This document shows, piece by piece, positions 1 through 5,470 of a stretch of DNA of 11,770 bases (its first letter is position 1; the number at the start of each line of letters is the position of its first letter). Source of the stretch: Actinobacteria bacterium UBA5176 (GTDB lineage Bacteria; Actinomycetota; UBA4738); assembly GCA_002413305.1 (NCBI GenBank), contig DHWS01000152.1, positions 52,071 through 63,840 of the forward strand, written 5' to 3'. Position numbers and translations under genes: made by a program. The notes below the pieces were generated by a model. The model was not told the origin of the DNA. It did no database searches and was given only the letters and a program-made list of their open reading frames with translations.

Positions 1-1
1 C

Positions 2-133
2 GGCGGATCGGGGACGTCTGACGGCACGTCAGGCGGGTCCTCGTCCGGCACGTCCGGAGGACCCGGGCCGTCCGCGTCGCCCCAGCCAACATCGTCCGGC
101 TCCGACAGCGGACACGGCGGCGGGGACGACTGA
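2..133 (+). CDS. C-terminal tail of an unknown protein (5' partial)
   Basis: An open frame enters from the left edge and stops at TGA 131-133. The 43 visible residues are almost only Gly, Ser, Thr, Pro and Asp and end in SGHGGGDD, so this is a disordered tail rather than a folded domain. I preferred this frame because its third positions are mostly G or C. The next frame also stays open to about 172 but lacks that bias. Repeated GGCACGTC segments suggest the tail grew by short duplications. Nothing visible identifies the folded part, so function is unknown. The next gene also ends in a Ser/Asp/Gly-rich tail, which may mean the two are surface or secreted neighbours, but that is speculative. 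Confidence 0.5.
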   Translation, partial: GGSGTSDGTSGGSSSGTSGGPGPSASPQPTSSGSDSGHGGGDD

Positions 134-282
134 CCGCGATCCGTTCGTCCCACCGGTGCGGTTAGCCGCTTCTTAACCCAAGGCTGACCCCAACCCAACC
201 TCTCCGGTCCGGTTGCTTGCCCGCTCTCCCGTACCTTGGGTGCATGGAACGCAGGAGCCCGCAGAACCAGGAGGTGAGGAGC
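134..282 (+). promoter_or_regulatory. Probable promoter and leader of the acidic secreted protein
   Basis: A -10-like TACCTT lies at 232-237. Transcription from about 244 would give a leader of roughly 39 nt. A strong Shine-Dalgarno AGGAGGTGA at 269-277 sits just before ATG 283. No convincing -35 is seen. An 8-bp inverted repeat, ACCCAAGG (176-183) and CCTTGGGT (234-241), has its right arm over the -10 and could be an operator or chance. A small GCGG-TTAG-CCGC hairpin (158-169) follows the upstream stop and could be a weak terminator. Confidence 0.4.
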
Positions 283-687
283 ATGGCAGCTTGGAAGAAG
301 GCGCTTATCAGCGCCGTGGCGGTCGTCACCGTGGGTGGCGCCGGAGCGGCGGCGGCGGCCGGGCAGGGCGCCCATCGCGCCGTCCAGCCAACCGTCCGAA
401 TCCAGACGGTGAGTGGAACCCCGGCCTCCCATGAGGCCGAGCCCGGCGACGACCGCGGGATGCGTGAGGGGGACCAGCGGAACGAGAACGAGCAGGGCGA
501 GAACGAGAACGAGCAGGGCGAGAACGAGCAGGGCGAACGCGAGGACGCCGCGGAGGACGTGGACGAGAACGAGGCCACCGAACACGAGACCGAGCTCGAG
601 GCCGGCGACGACAGCTCCGCGAACCGGGGCCCCAGCGAGCGCTCCGGTTCATCGGACGACTCGGGGCGGGACGGCTCGGACGGCTGA
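283..687 (+). CDS. Small secreted, highly acidic repeat protein
   Basis: This is a 134-residue protein beginning MAAWKKALISAVAVV. The Lys-Lys followed by a hydrophobic Ala/Val/Gly stretch (about residues 5-26) reads as a signal peptide or signal anchor, so the rest should be outside the cytoplasm. From about residue 50 it is intrinsically disordered and dominated by Glu, Asp, Asn, Gln and Gly, with an ENEQG repeat at residues 68-84 and a Ser/Asp/Gly tail. ATG 283 was chosen for its ideal Shine-Dalgarno (AGGAGGTGA, 269-277). In-frame ATG 244 lies 6 nt after a TACCTT element and could give a longer leaderless product. No enzyme domain or cysteine pair is visible. Cation binding or a cell-surface polyelectrolyte role would fit the composition but is only inferred. 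Confidence 0.7.
   Translation: MAAWKKALISAVAVVTVGGAGAAAAAGQGAHRAVQPTVRIQTVSGTPASHEAEPGDDRGMREGDQRNENEQGENENEQGENEQGEREDAAEDVDENEATEHETELEAGDDSSANRGPSERSGSSDDSGRDGSDG
484..534 (+). repeat. In-frame 15-bp tandem repeat coding ENEQG
   Basis: There are three identical copies of GAGAACGAGCAGGGC at 484-498, 505-519 and 520-534. A 6-bp GAGAAC sits between the first and second copies. The protein reads ENEQG-EN-ENEQG-ENEQG. All units are multiples of three, so copy number can change by slippage without breaking the frame. Confidence 0.9.
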
Positions 688-720
688 GCACTCTGCACAT
701 CCCGAAGGTGGGGACCTGGG

Positions 721-754
721 CGCGCTGATCCTGCGCATGGGAACGATCAGCGCG
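721..754. terminator. Perfect 10-bp inverted repeat: terminator or start-codon hairpin
   Basis: CGCGCTGATC (721-730) is exactly complementary to GATCAGCGCG (745-754), with a 14-nt loop. It lies 33 nt beyond the stop of the acidic protein, so it may terminate that transcript, although no U-tract follows. The loop also holds ATG 737 of the next short ORF, so in a read-through mRNA the hairpin could govern that start. The dyad is certain; its function is not. Confidence 0.5.
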
Positions 755-928
755 GGGTTCGAGCGGTCGGACGCCCGCCGCCATTTCCATTCGGTCTACA
801 CGCGGACCGCGCAGATCACGGAGCTCGAAGCGCTCTCCGCGGCGCGGGTGGCCGAGCTGGTCGCTCCCGGCCAGGTGGTCCTGAAACTCGCCCGGCGGGG
901 GTTCGGCGTCCTGCTCTCAGGCGCCTGA
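737..928 (+). CDS. Short hypothetical protein, unrecognised
   Basis: A 63-residue ORF starting MGTISAGFERSDARR and ending FGVLLSGA. I do not recognise it. About 90% of its codons end in G or C, which argues that this is real coding sequence. The start is uncertain. ATG 737 has no Shine-Dalgarno and lies in a hairpin loop. In-frame codons continue upstream without ATG, GTG or TTG as far as the preceding gene's end, leaving only CTG alternatives. No signal peptide, membrane segment or metal motif is visible. The 3' end overlaps the convergent DUF309 gene by 12 bp. It could also be a relic of a longer gene. Confidence 0.4.
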   Translation: MGTISAGFERSDARRHFHSVYTRTAQITELEALSAARVAELVAPGQVVLKLARRGFGVLLSGA

Positions 929-1450
929 CGGTTGCGGCGCGCCCGCGCCGGGGATCTTCGGGAACGCGATCGAAGGGCTGGGGCCGCCGTTGCGCTTGGC
1001 TGCCTCGATCTCGTCGGCGTGAGCCAGGGCCTCAGCCGACAGCTCCTCGGTGTTCACACCCCAGTGGCCGTCCTCATACTTCGCGATCCTGCCCGCGCCC
1101 CGCCGGAGCAGCGTGAACGCGCCGTGCTGGTTCCCGCGCTGTAGGTGCACATAGCCCGCCCCCAGCTGCGACAGGCCCTTGAAGAACTCGGCGTCCTCGG
1201 TCTGCTTGACCTTCTTCCACGCAGCCTCCCACGCCTCGTGGGCGGGGAAGAACCGTTCGGCGTTCAGGTGTTCGATGCCGAGCCGGTGGTCCTCCTGCAG
1301 GGAGAGCGCCTCGTAGTCCTCCAAGTGGAGACGGCTGACGGCATCCCACCCGAGGGGCCGTCCCAGCTCGTCGCGAGGACGTTCGGGCTTCGGCGGCGCG
1401 TCGGGGCGTCGTGGGCGGTTCGGCTTCGGGGCGGGCGTCCGGTTCGGCAT
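917..1450 (-). CDS. DUF309 domain protein
   Basis: A 177-residue protein. The core matches the DUF309 pattern: FFPAHEAWEAAW (about residues 67-78), then FFKGLSQLGAGYVHLQRGN (about 89-107) and a following LLRRG. Family members are small helical proteins with conserved His, Glu and Trp, but their biochemical role is not established. The first 30 residues are a Pro/Arg/Lys-rich extension, probably disordered, and the C-terminus is another low-complexity tail. ATG 1450 is supported by a TAGCAT element 8 nt upstream and the lack of a Shine-Dalgarno, as expected for a leaderless mRNA. It follows the SIMPL-like gene by 61 bp on the same strand and appears to have its own promoter. Confidence 0.85.
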   Translation of the reverse strand: MPNRTPAPKPNRPRRPDAPPKPERPRDELGRPLGWDAVSRLHLEDYEALSLQEDHRLGIEHLNAERFFPAHEAWEAAWKKVKQTEDAEFFKGLSQLGAGYVHLQRGNQHGAFTLLRRGAGRIAKYEDGHWGVNTEELSAEALAHADEIEAAKRNGGPSPSIAFPKIPGAGAPQPSGA

Positions 1451-1480
1451 CGCAGGCCATGCTAGCGAGATACGGCCTGC
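1451..1480 (-). promoter_or_regulatory. Leaderless promoter of the DUF309 gene inside an inverted repeat
   Basis: On the minus strand TAGCAT (1464 to 1459) is followed by 8 nt and then ATG 1450. That spacing places transcription start at or very near the start codon, and there is no Shine-Dalgarno. The element sits in the 15-nt centre of a perfect 7-bp inverted repeat, GCAGGCC (1452-1458) and GGCCTGC (1474-1480). The repeat may be an operator for a dimeric regulator, or the end hairpin of the upstream SIMPL-like gene. Confidence 0.5.
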
Positions 1481-1511
1481 CGCGAACGGATCGACGCCTA
1501 ACCGCCCGCTG

Positions 1512-2198
1512 TCAGGCGATGGACCAGGTCACCGTGACGGTCACGAAGGTCTGCAGCGGGTACGGGATCGCGCTCGGGACGGGAGCGGGGAGCGGCGTGG
1601 CGCACGTGGCGCCCGGAGGACAGTTCGGAATGGTCGCCGGAGGTCCGGTTACGGCGCTGCCGGCGTCCGAGAAGCCCGAGACGCTGACGCCGGCCTTCGG
1701 CGGGCCACTCGCGGCACCAGCCTGCATCGGGATGGCGTATCCGCCGGGCGCGAAGATCTGCATCCCGGTCACCTTGCCGAGCTGGACGCCGGCCGTCCGG
1801 GCGGCGACCTCGGCCTGCTCGCGGGCGTCGGCGATGGCCTGGCGGATCGCTTCGTCCCGAACCGCCTGCCCGGTCCCGTGCACGCTCGCCTGGCCGGTCG
1901 CGGTGACCCCGGCGGCCGCGACCTGAGCCGGGAACGCGTAGGGGATGCCCCCGCCGCAGCCGACCACATCGCCCGACGCGTTCCTGGCCTGCGGACAGAT
2001 AGCAGGATCGAGGGTCGCGACGCCGCGCTCCGCGGACGTCGCGACCGAACCGGAGCCTCTCACCAGCGCGGTGGTGGCCGCCGACTTCGGCGCGGAGGAC
2101 GCGCCGGCGGTCGCCACGGCCAGAACGATCCCCAGGGCTACGGCGATGCCTCCGATCGACAAGCGGACGAACGTTCGAACCGGCGTCGGAATGGTCAT
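1512..2198 (-). CDS. Exported SIMPL (DUF541)-like protein
   Basis: A 228-residue protein with an N-terminal signal anchor or signal peptide (hydrophobic residues about 13-36, ending AGASSA). Residues about 98-150 (EAIRQAIADAREQAEVAARTAG followed by VQLGKV, given here in two parts) and the final strand QTFVTVTVTWSIA match the second half of SIMPL domains: a helix rich in A-DA--QA repeats, then LGKV, then an alternating Val/Thr strand. The usual first half, with its VSGxG and PDxA strands, is mostly missing. It is replaced by a Gly/Pro/Ala-rich region with two cysteine pairs (C68/C81 and C193/C199) that could form disulfides outside the cell. ATG 2198 follows GGAGGT with good spacing. SIMPL proteins are envelope-associated, and their exact role is poorly defined. 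Confidence 0.75.
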   Translation of the reverse strand: MTIPTPVRTFVRLSIGGIAVALGIVLAVATAGASSAPKSAATTALVRGSGSVATSAERGVATLDPAICPQARNASGDVVGCGGGIPYAFPAQVAAAGVTATGQASVHGTGQAVRDEAIRQAIADAREQAEVAARTAGVQLGKVTGMQIFAPGGYAIPMQAGAASGPPKAGVSVSGFSDAGSAVTGPPATIPNCPPGATCATPLPAPVPSAIPYPLQTFVTVTVTWSIA

Positions 2199-2304
2199 GG
2201 CTGGACCTCCATGCGGTGTCGGGAGCGCGGACCTTCGGGGTAGAGCGGCTCGCGTCGTTGCCCCTGGGACGGCCAGGCTGAGCGTGAGGTTCCCGTCGCC
2301 GCCC

Positions 2305-2493
2305 TCAGGAGCCGGTTCGACGGATCCCACGCAGCACGAGCGGCAGGCCGAACAGGATCGCCAACCCCCCCATCCACGCCCAGAAGCCGCTGCCGGTCAT
2401 GAAGCTTCCCTTGATGACCCCGATCCCCTGGAAGACCCAGATGACGCCGGTCGCGACCAGCAGGGTCCCCAGCACAAGCGTGGCCCGACGCAT
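2305..2493 (-). CDS. Small two-helix membrane protein
   Basis: A 62-residue protein beginning MRRATLVLGTLLVATG. Two hydrophobic helices (about residues 4-22 and 37-55) are joined by a loop with GSFMTGSGFWAWMG, and the C-terminus is basic (RGIRRTGS). Its length and the GSFMTG / FW-W-G pattern resemble an uncharacterised small membrane protein common in actinobacteria (recognised from memory, not searched). TTG 2502 is in frame, but a TACCCT element overlaps it and lies exactly 8 nt before ATG 2493, so I took ATG. It sits 74 bp downstream of the permease gene on the same strand. Its function is unknown. Confidence 0.75.
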   Translation of the reverse strand: MRRATLVLGTLLVATGVIWVFQGIGVIKGSFMTGSGFWAWMGGLAILFGLPLVLRGIRRTGS

Positions 2494-2507
2494 CGGACGC
2501 AAGGGTA
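2494..2507 (-). promoter_or_regulatory. Leaderless -10 of the small membrane protein gene
   Basis: On the minus strand TACCCT (2507 to 2502) is followed by 8 nt and then ATG 2493. No Shine-Dalgarno is present and no good -35 was found. The geometry matches the DUF309 and methyltransferase genes in this window. Confidence 0.5.
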
Positions 2508-2517
2508 CCCGTCGCTC

Positions 2518-2561
2518 GCCTCATCGTGCCGTCCCACCGGATGCAACCGCGATGATGAGGC
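2518..2561. terminator. Inverted repeat after the permease gene
   Basis: GCCTCATC (2518-2525) pairs exactly with GATGAGGC (2554-2561) across a 28-nt loop, beginning 7 bp past the permease stop codon (minus strand). A T-tract is lacking. It could be a weak terminator separating the permease from the small membrane protein gene, or chance. Confidence 0.3.
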
Positions 2562-2567
2562 AGGAGC

Positions 2568-3350
2568 TCAGGCGTAGACCTTGACGAACAGGGCGACGGT
2601 CATGGCCACGCCGACGGTCACGATGGTGCGCCGGACCGTATCGCGCCCCAAGCGGTGGGCGAGGCGCGCCCCGCCCAGACCTCCGGCGACCGACCCGGTC
2701 ACCATCACGGCGACCACCGACCACACCACGGCGCCGGACGCGATGAAGTAGAGGAGCGCCACGCCGTTGATGCACAGCGCGTACAGGTTCTTCAGTCCGT
2801 TCATCGCGTGGATGTCGGTCAGCCCGATCAACCCCAGCGTGGCGAGCATCAGGATCCCGATCCCCGCCCCGAAGAACCCCCCGTACACCGACACCACGAG
2901 CTGGACGCCGACCACGACCGTCCACCACCCCAGGGACCGGGCCTTCTGCGGGTCGCGGCGAACCAGTGTGCTGATCCGTTCCTGGAAGGCCAGAAGCACG
3001 GTCGCCACCAGCACGAGGTAGGGGGCCAGGACCTCGAACAGCCGCGACGGGGTATGGAGCAGGAGCACCGCGCCGACCCCACCTCCGATCACCGACGGGA
3101 TCAGCAGGAGGAACATCGAACGTTCGGCCCGCCGCAGCTCCTTCTGGAACCCGTAGGCACCGGCGACGCTGGCCGGCCACAGCACCACCGTGTTGGTGGC
3201 GTTGGCCAACACGGGTTCGATCCCTACGAACAGAAGGGTCGGGAAGGTGATCAGGCTGCCGCCGCCGGCGATCGCGTTGAGGGCCCCGCCCACCACCGCC
3301 GCGGCGAACAGGGCGGCGATCTGCCACGCGTGCGCCCAGTCGAGGGCCAT
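2568..3350 (-). CDS. TSUP family permease (TauE/SafE-like)
   Basis: A 260-residue polytopic membrane protein with about seven or eight hydrophobic helices. It shows the internal duplication typical of TauE/SafE permeases (PF01925). The first half has GGALNAIAGGGSLITFPTLL followed by an ANATNTV segment. The second half has GGFFGAGIGILML followed by NGLKNLYALCINGVA. The family moves small anions such as sulfite, sulfoacetate or other sulfur or carboxylate compounds across the inner membrane. Substrate and direction cannot be told from sequence. ATG 3350 has a GGAG 4 nt upstream. The gene starts 21 bp after the methyltransferase stop on the same strand, so cotranscription is likely, but no functional link is evident. 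Confidence 0.9.
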   Translation of the reverse strand: MALDWAHAWQIAALFAAAVVGGALNAIAGGGSLITFPTLLFVGIEPVLANATNTVVLWPASVAGAYGFQKELRRAERSMFLLLIPSVIGGGVGAVLLLHTPSRLFEVLAPYLVLVATVLLAFQERISTLVRRDPQKARSLGWWTVVVGVQLVVSVYGGFFGAGIGILMLATLGLIGLTDIHAMNGLKNLYALCINGVALLYFIASGAVVWSVVAVMVTGSVAGGLGGARLAHRLGRDTVRRTIVTVGVAMTVALFVKVYA

Positions 3351-3371
3351 CGGGCTCCGGATGGACCCCGG

Positions 3372-4244
3372 TCAGACCGACCGGCCGACGATCACCCGCG
3401 AGACGTCGAGCTGGTCCTTCGTGCTTCGCACCTCGCCGAAGCCTCCCCGGACCAGGATCGTGCGAACCTCGCGAGCCCGGTCCGGGCTCACTTCGACCAA
3501 CAGCCAGCCGCCGGGGCGCAGCCATTCCGGCGCATGGTCGACCGTCTTTCGGAGCAGCCGCAACCCGGTGGGCGAGTAGTCCGTGAGGGACTCCTCGGGC
3601 TCGAATGCCTTGATCTCCCTGGGGAGGCCGCGCACCTCGCGCTTCGGCACGTACGGCGGGTGGATGGTGAACACGTCCACGGTGCCGCGCAGCTTGCCGG
3701 GCAGAGGTTCGAAGAGGTCGCCTCGGCGGAAAGTCGCATTGGACAGGCCCAGGCGCTCAGCGTTCCTCCTTGCCTGCTCGATGGGTTTGCGGGAGATGTC
3801 GACACCGAACACGCGCGCGGCCGGCACCTTGGACGCAACCGCCAAGGCGACCGGCCCGATCCCGGTGGCCAGGTCGACGTGCACCGGCGCCCTCCGACCT
3901 CGGAGGCGGCGGATGGCCTGCTGGGCCATGAACTCGCTGGACTCCCGGGGGATGAACGCGCCGGGTCCGACCTCGAGCTTCAGGCCGAGGAATCTCGTGC
4001 TTCCCGTGAGGTACGCGGTCGGGATGCCCGTGAGGCGGCGCTCGAGGAGGCTCTCGAACCGGCGGCGGCGCTTCGGCTTGAGCGTACGGTCGACATCCCG
4101 GGGTTCGAGCTCGTCCACTTCGAGCACGAACGCCATCAACTCCTCGGCGTCGATGCGCTCCTTGCCGGCATGCGGGTGCTCGACGTCGTCGGAGGCCTTC
4201 AGCCGCTCCTCGGCGTCGTCCAGCTCCTCCTGCACGGTTGGCAT
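3372..4244 (-). CDS. PrmC/HemK-like class I SAM methyltransferase with altered catalytic motif
   Basis: A 290-residue protein with the PrmC/HemK layout. There is a helical N-terminal substrate domain ending FESLLERRLTGIPTAYLTG (63-81), a linker GPGAFIPRESSE (93-104) in place of the usual LIPRPETE, and a Rossmann methyltransferase core with a SAM motif VDLATGIGPVALAV (123-136), an acidic VFGVDIS (145-151) and GDLF (175-178). The catalytic NPPY of N5-glutamine methyltransferases is HPPY here (195-198). In known family members that Asn binds the substrate amide, so the substrate may differ from release-factor glutamine, or the enzyme may be inactive. It carries a TATGAT element 8 nt before ATG 4244 with no Shine-Dalgarno. 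It is divergent from the acyl-CoA dehydrogenase operon and heads a minus-strand run with the permease. Confidence 0.8.
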   Translation of the reverse strand: MPTVQEELDDAEERLKASDDVEHPHAGKERIDAEELMAFVLEVDELEPRDVDRTLKPKRRRRFESLLERRLTGIPTAYLTGSTRFLGLKLEVGPGAFIPRESSEFMAQQAIRRLRGRRAPVHVDLATGIGPVALAVASKVPAARVFGVDISRKPIEQARRNAERLGLSNATFRRGDLFEPLPGKLRGTVDVFTIHPPYVPKREVRGLPREIKAFEPEESLTDYSPTGLRLLRKTVDHAPEWLRPGGWLLVEVSPDRAREVRTILVRGGFGEVRSTKDQLDVSRVIVGRSV

Positions 4245-4263
4245 GGCGTGTAATCATACGGAC
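4245..4263. promoter_or_regulatory. 19-bp divergent promoter shared by methyltransferase and dehydrogenase operon
   Basis: Only 19 bp separate the two start codons, so both promoters must overlap. On the minus strand TATGAT (4258 to 4253) is followed by 8 nt and then ATG 4244. On the plus strand the near-match TAATCA (4251-4256) is followed by 7 nt and then GTG 4264. The AT-rich core TAATCATA is thus partly symmetrical and could serve RNA polymerase in both directions, giving leaderless mRNAs both ways. The minus-strand -10 is convincing; the plus-strand one lacks the final T. Confidence 0.5.
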
Positions 4264-5457
4264 GTGGACTTTCGCGACACGCCGGAAGAGGCGGAGTTCC
4301 GCCGGGCGCTGAGGTCCTGGTTGCGCGACCATCTCCCGAAGGACACACATCGAGGCGCCGGCCGAGACTCGCACGACCCCGCAATCATCGCCCGGTACAA
4401 GGAGTGGTCGCGAGCGCTCTACGACGCCGGCTACGTCGGGTTGACCTGGCCGAAGGCGTATGGGGGCCAGGAGGCACCGCTCGCCTTCCAGGCCATCGTG
4501 CTCGAGGAGATGGCCGAGGCCGAGGCGCCCGAGCACATGGGCGTGATCGGCCTGGGCATGGCCGGCCCGACGATCATGGCCTTGGGGACGCAGGAGCAGC
4601 GGGAGCGCTTCCTCCGTCCGATCCTGACCGGCGAGCACGTGTGGTGCCAGGGGTTCTCCGAACCGAACGCCGGGAGCGATCTGGCGTCGCTTTCGACCCG
4701 CGCCGTGCAGGACGGCGACGACTGGGTGGTGACGGGGCAGAAGGTCTGGTCGTCGTTCGCCCACATCGCGGACTGGTGCATCCTCGTGGCCCGGACCGCC
4801 GACACCGGGAGGAAGCACGAAGGCCTCACCTATTTCCTGATGGACATGCGTGCGCCGGGCGTCGAGACCCGGCCGCTCCGCCAGATCACCGGCGACGCCG
4901 AGTTCAACGAGATCTTCATGGACGGCGTCCGGATCCCGTCGGCGATGGTGGTCGGGCAGGTCGGGCAGGGCTGGTCGGTGGCGATCACCACGCTGATGAA
5001 CGAGCGCGCGAACCTGGGCTTCGCGCTGACCTCGCGGCTCGACGTGGCGTTCCGCAAGCTGCTGGCTCTGGTGAAGTCGACCTCGCGCAACGGAGGTGTC
5101 GCCGCCGACGACCCGCTGGTGCGCGACCGCCTGGCCTCGATGTGGACCGACCTCCAGGCGCTGCGGTTCACGAACTACCGCGCCTTCTCGACCTTCCTGA
5201 AGACGGGGATGCCGGGACCGGAGGGGTCGGTGGCGAAGCTCTTCTGGTCGGAGTCCAACCAGTCGCTGACCAGGTTCGCGCTGGAGATCGAAGGGACGTT
5301 CGCTCTGCTGGCGGGCGGTTCGGACCGAAGCGTCCTGGACGGGTACTGGCAGTACGCGCAGCTCCGGAGCCGCGGCAACACGATCGAGGCCGGCACGTCG
5401 GAGATCCTCCGCAACATCATCGGCGAGCGCGTGCTCGGGATGCCGAAGTCGAGATGA
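4264..5457 (+). CDS. Acyl-CoA dehydrogenase, catalytic-type subunit (FadE-like)
   Basis: A 397-residue flavoenzyme that would form the alpha-beta double bond of an acyl-CoA. It begins VDFRDTPEEAEFRRALRSWL, the usual N-terminus for this family, so GTG 4264 is preferred over in-frame ATG 4243. Family motifs include GFSEPNAGSDLASL (flavin/substrate loop), VVTGQKVWSSFAHIADW, and a C-terminal AGTSEILRNIIGERVLGMP. The usual C-terminal catalytic Glu of MCAD-type enzymes (YEGT) is not in place; the sequence reads IEAGT, with Glu one residue early. E247 in LMNERANLG lies where isovaleryl-CoA dehydrogenase and mycobacterial heteromeric FadE enzymes carry the base, so it is the likely catalyst. A second subunit follows after 13 bp, suggesting an alpha2-beta2 enzyme. 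The acyl substrate is unknown. Confidence 0.92.
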   Translation: MDFRDTPEEAEFRRALRSWLRDHLPKDTHRGAGRDSHDPAIIARYKEWSRALYDAGYVGLTWPKAYGGQEAPLAFQAIVLEEMAEAEAPEHMGVIGLGMAGPTIMALGTQEQRERFLRPILTGEHVWCQGFSEPNAGSDLASLSTRAVQDGDDWVVTGQKVWSSFAHIADWCILVARTADTGRKHEGLTYFLMDMRAPGVETRPLRQITGDAEFNEIFMDGVRIPSAMVVGQVGQGWSVAITTLMNERANLGFALTSRLDVAFRKLLALVKSTSRNGGVAADDPLVRDRLASMWTDLQALRFTNYRAFSTFLKTGMPGPEGSVAKLFWSESNQSLTRFALEIEGTFALLAGGSDRSVLDGYWQYAQLRSRGNTIEAGTSEILRNIIGERVLGMPKSR

Positions 5458-5470
5458 AGGACGGGTAACC

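Noticed and set aside
484..534. Tandem repeat considered as a CRISPR array
   Set aside because: Units are 15 bp with no spacers, in frame within a protein gene, and no cas genes are present.
326..790. A minus-strand Arg/Pro-rich open frame opposite the acidic protein
   Set aside because: The Arg-rich composition is simply the complement of the Glu/Asp-coding repeat; the plus-strand gene has a signal peptide and an ideal ribosome-binding site.
2655..4253. A 532-codon plus-strand open frame opposite the permease and methyltransferase genes
   Set aside because: It lies antisense to two clear protein families and encodes a low-complexity Arg/Gly/His/Pro-rich chain, as expected for a shadow frame in GC-rich DNA.
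4243..4263. ATG 4243 as the start of the first acyl-CoA dehydrogenase
   Set aside because: GTG 4264 begins VDFRDTPEEAEF, the usual family N-terminus; ATG 4243 adds seven unrelated residues and overlaps the methyltransferase start.
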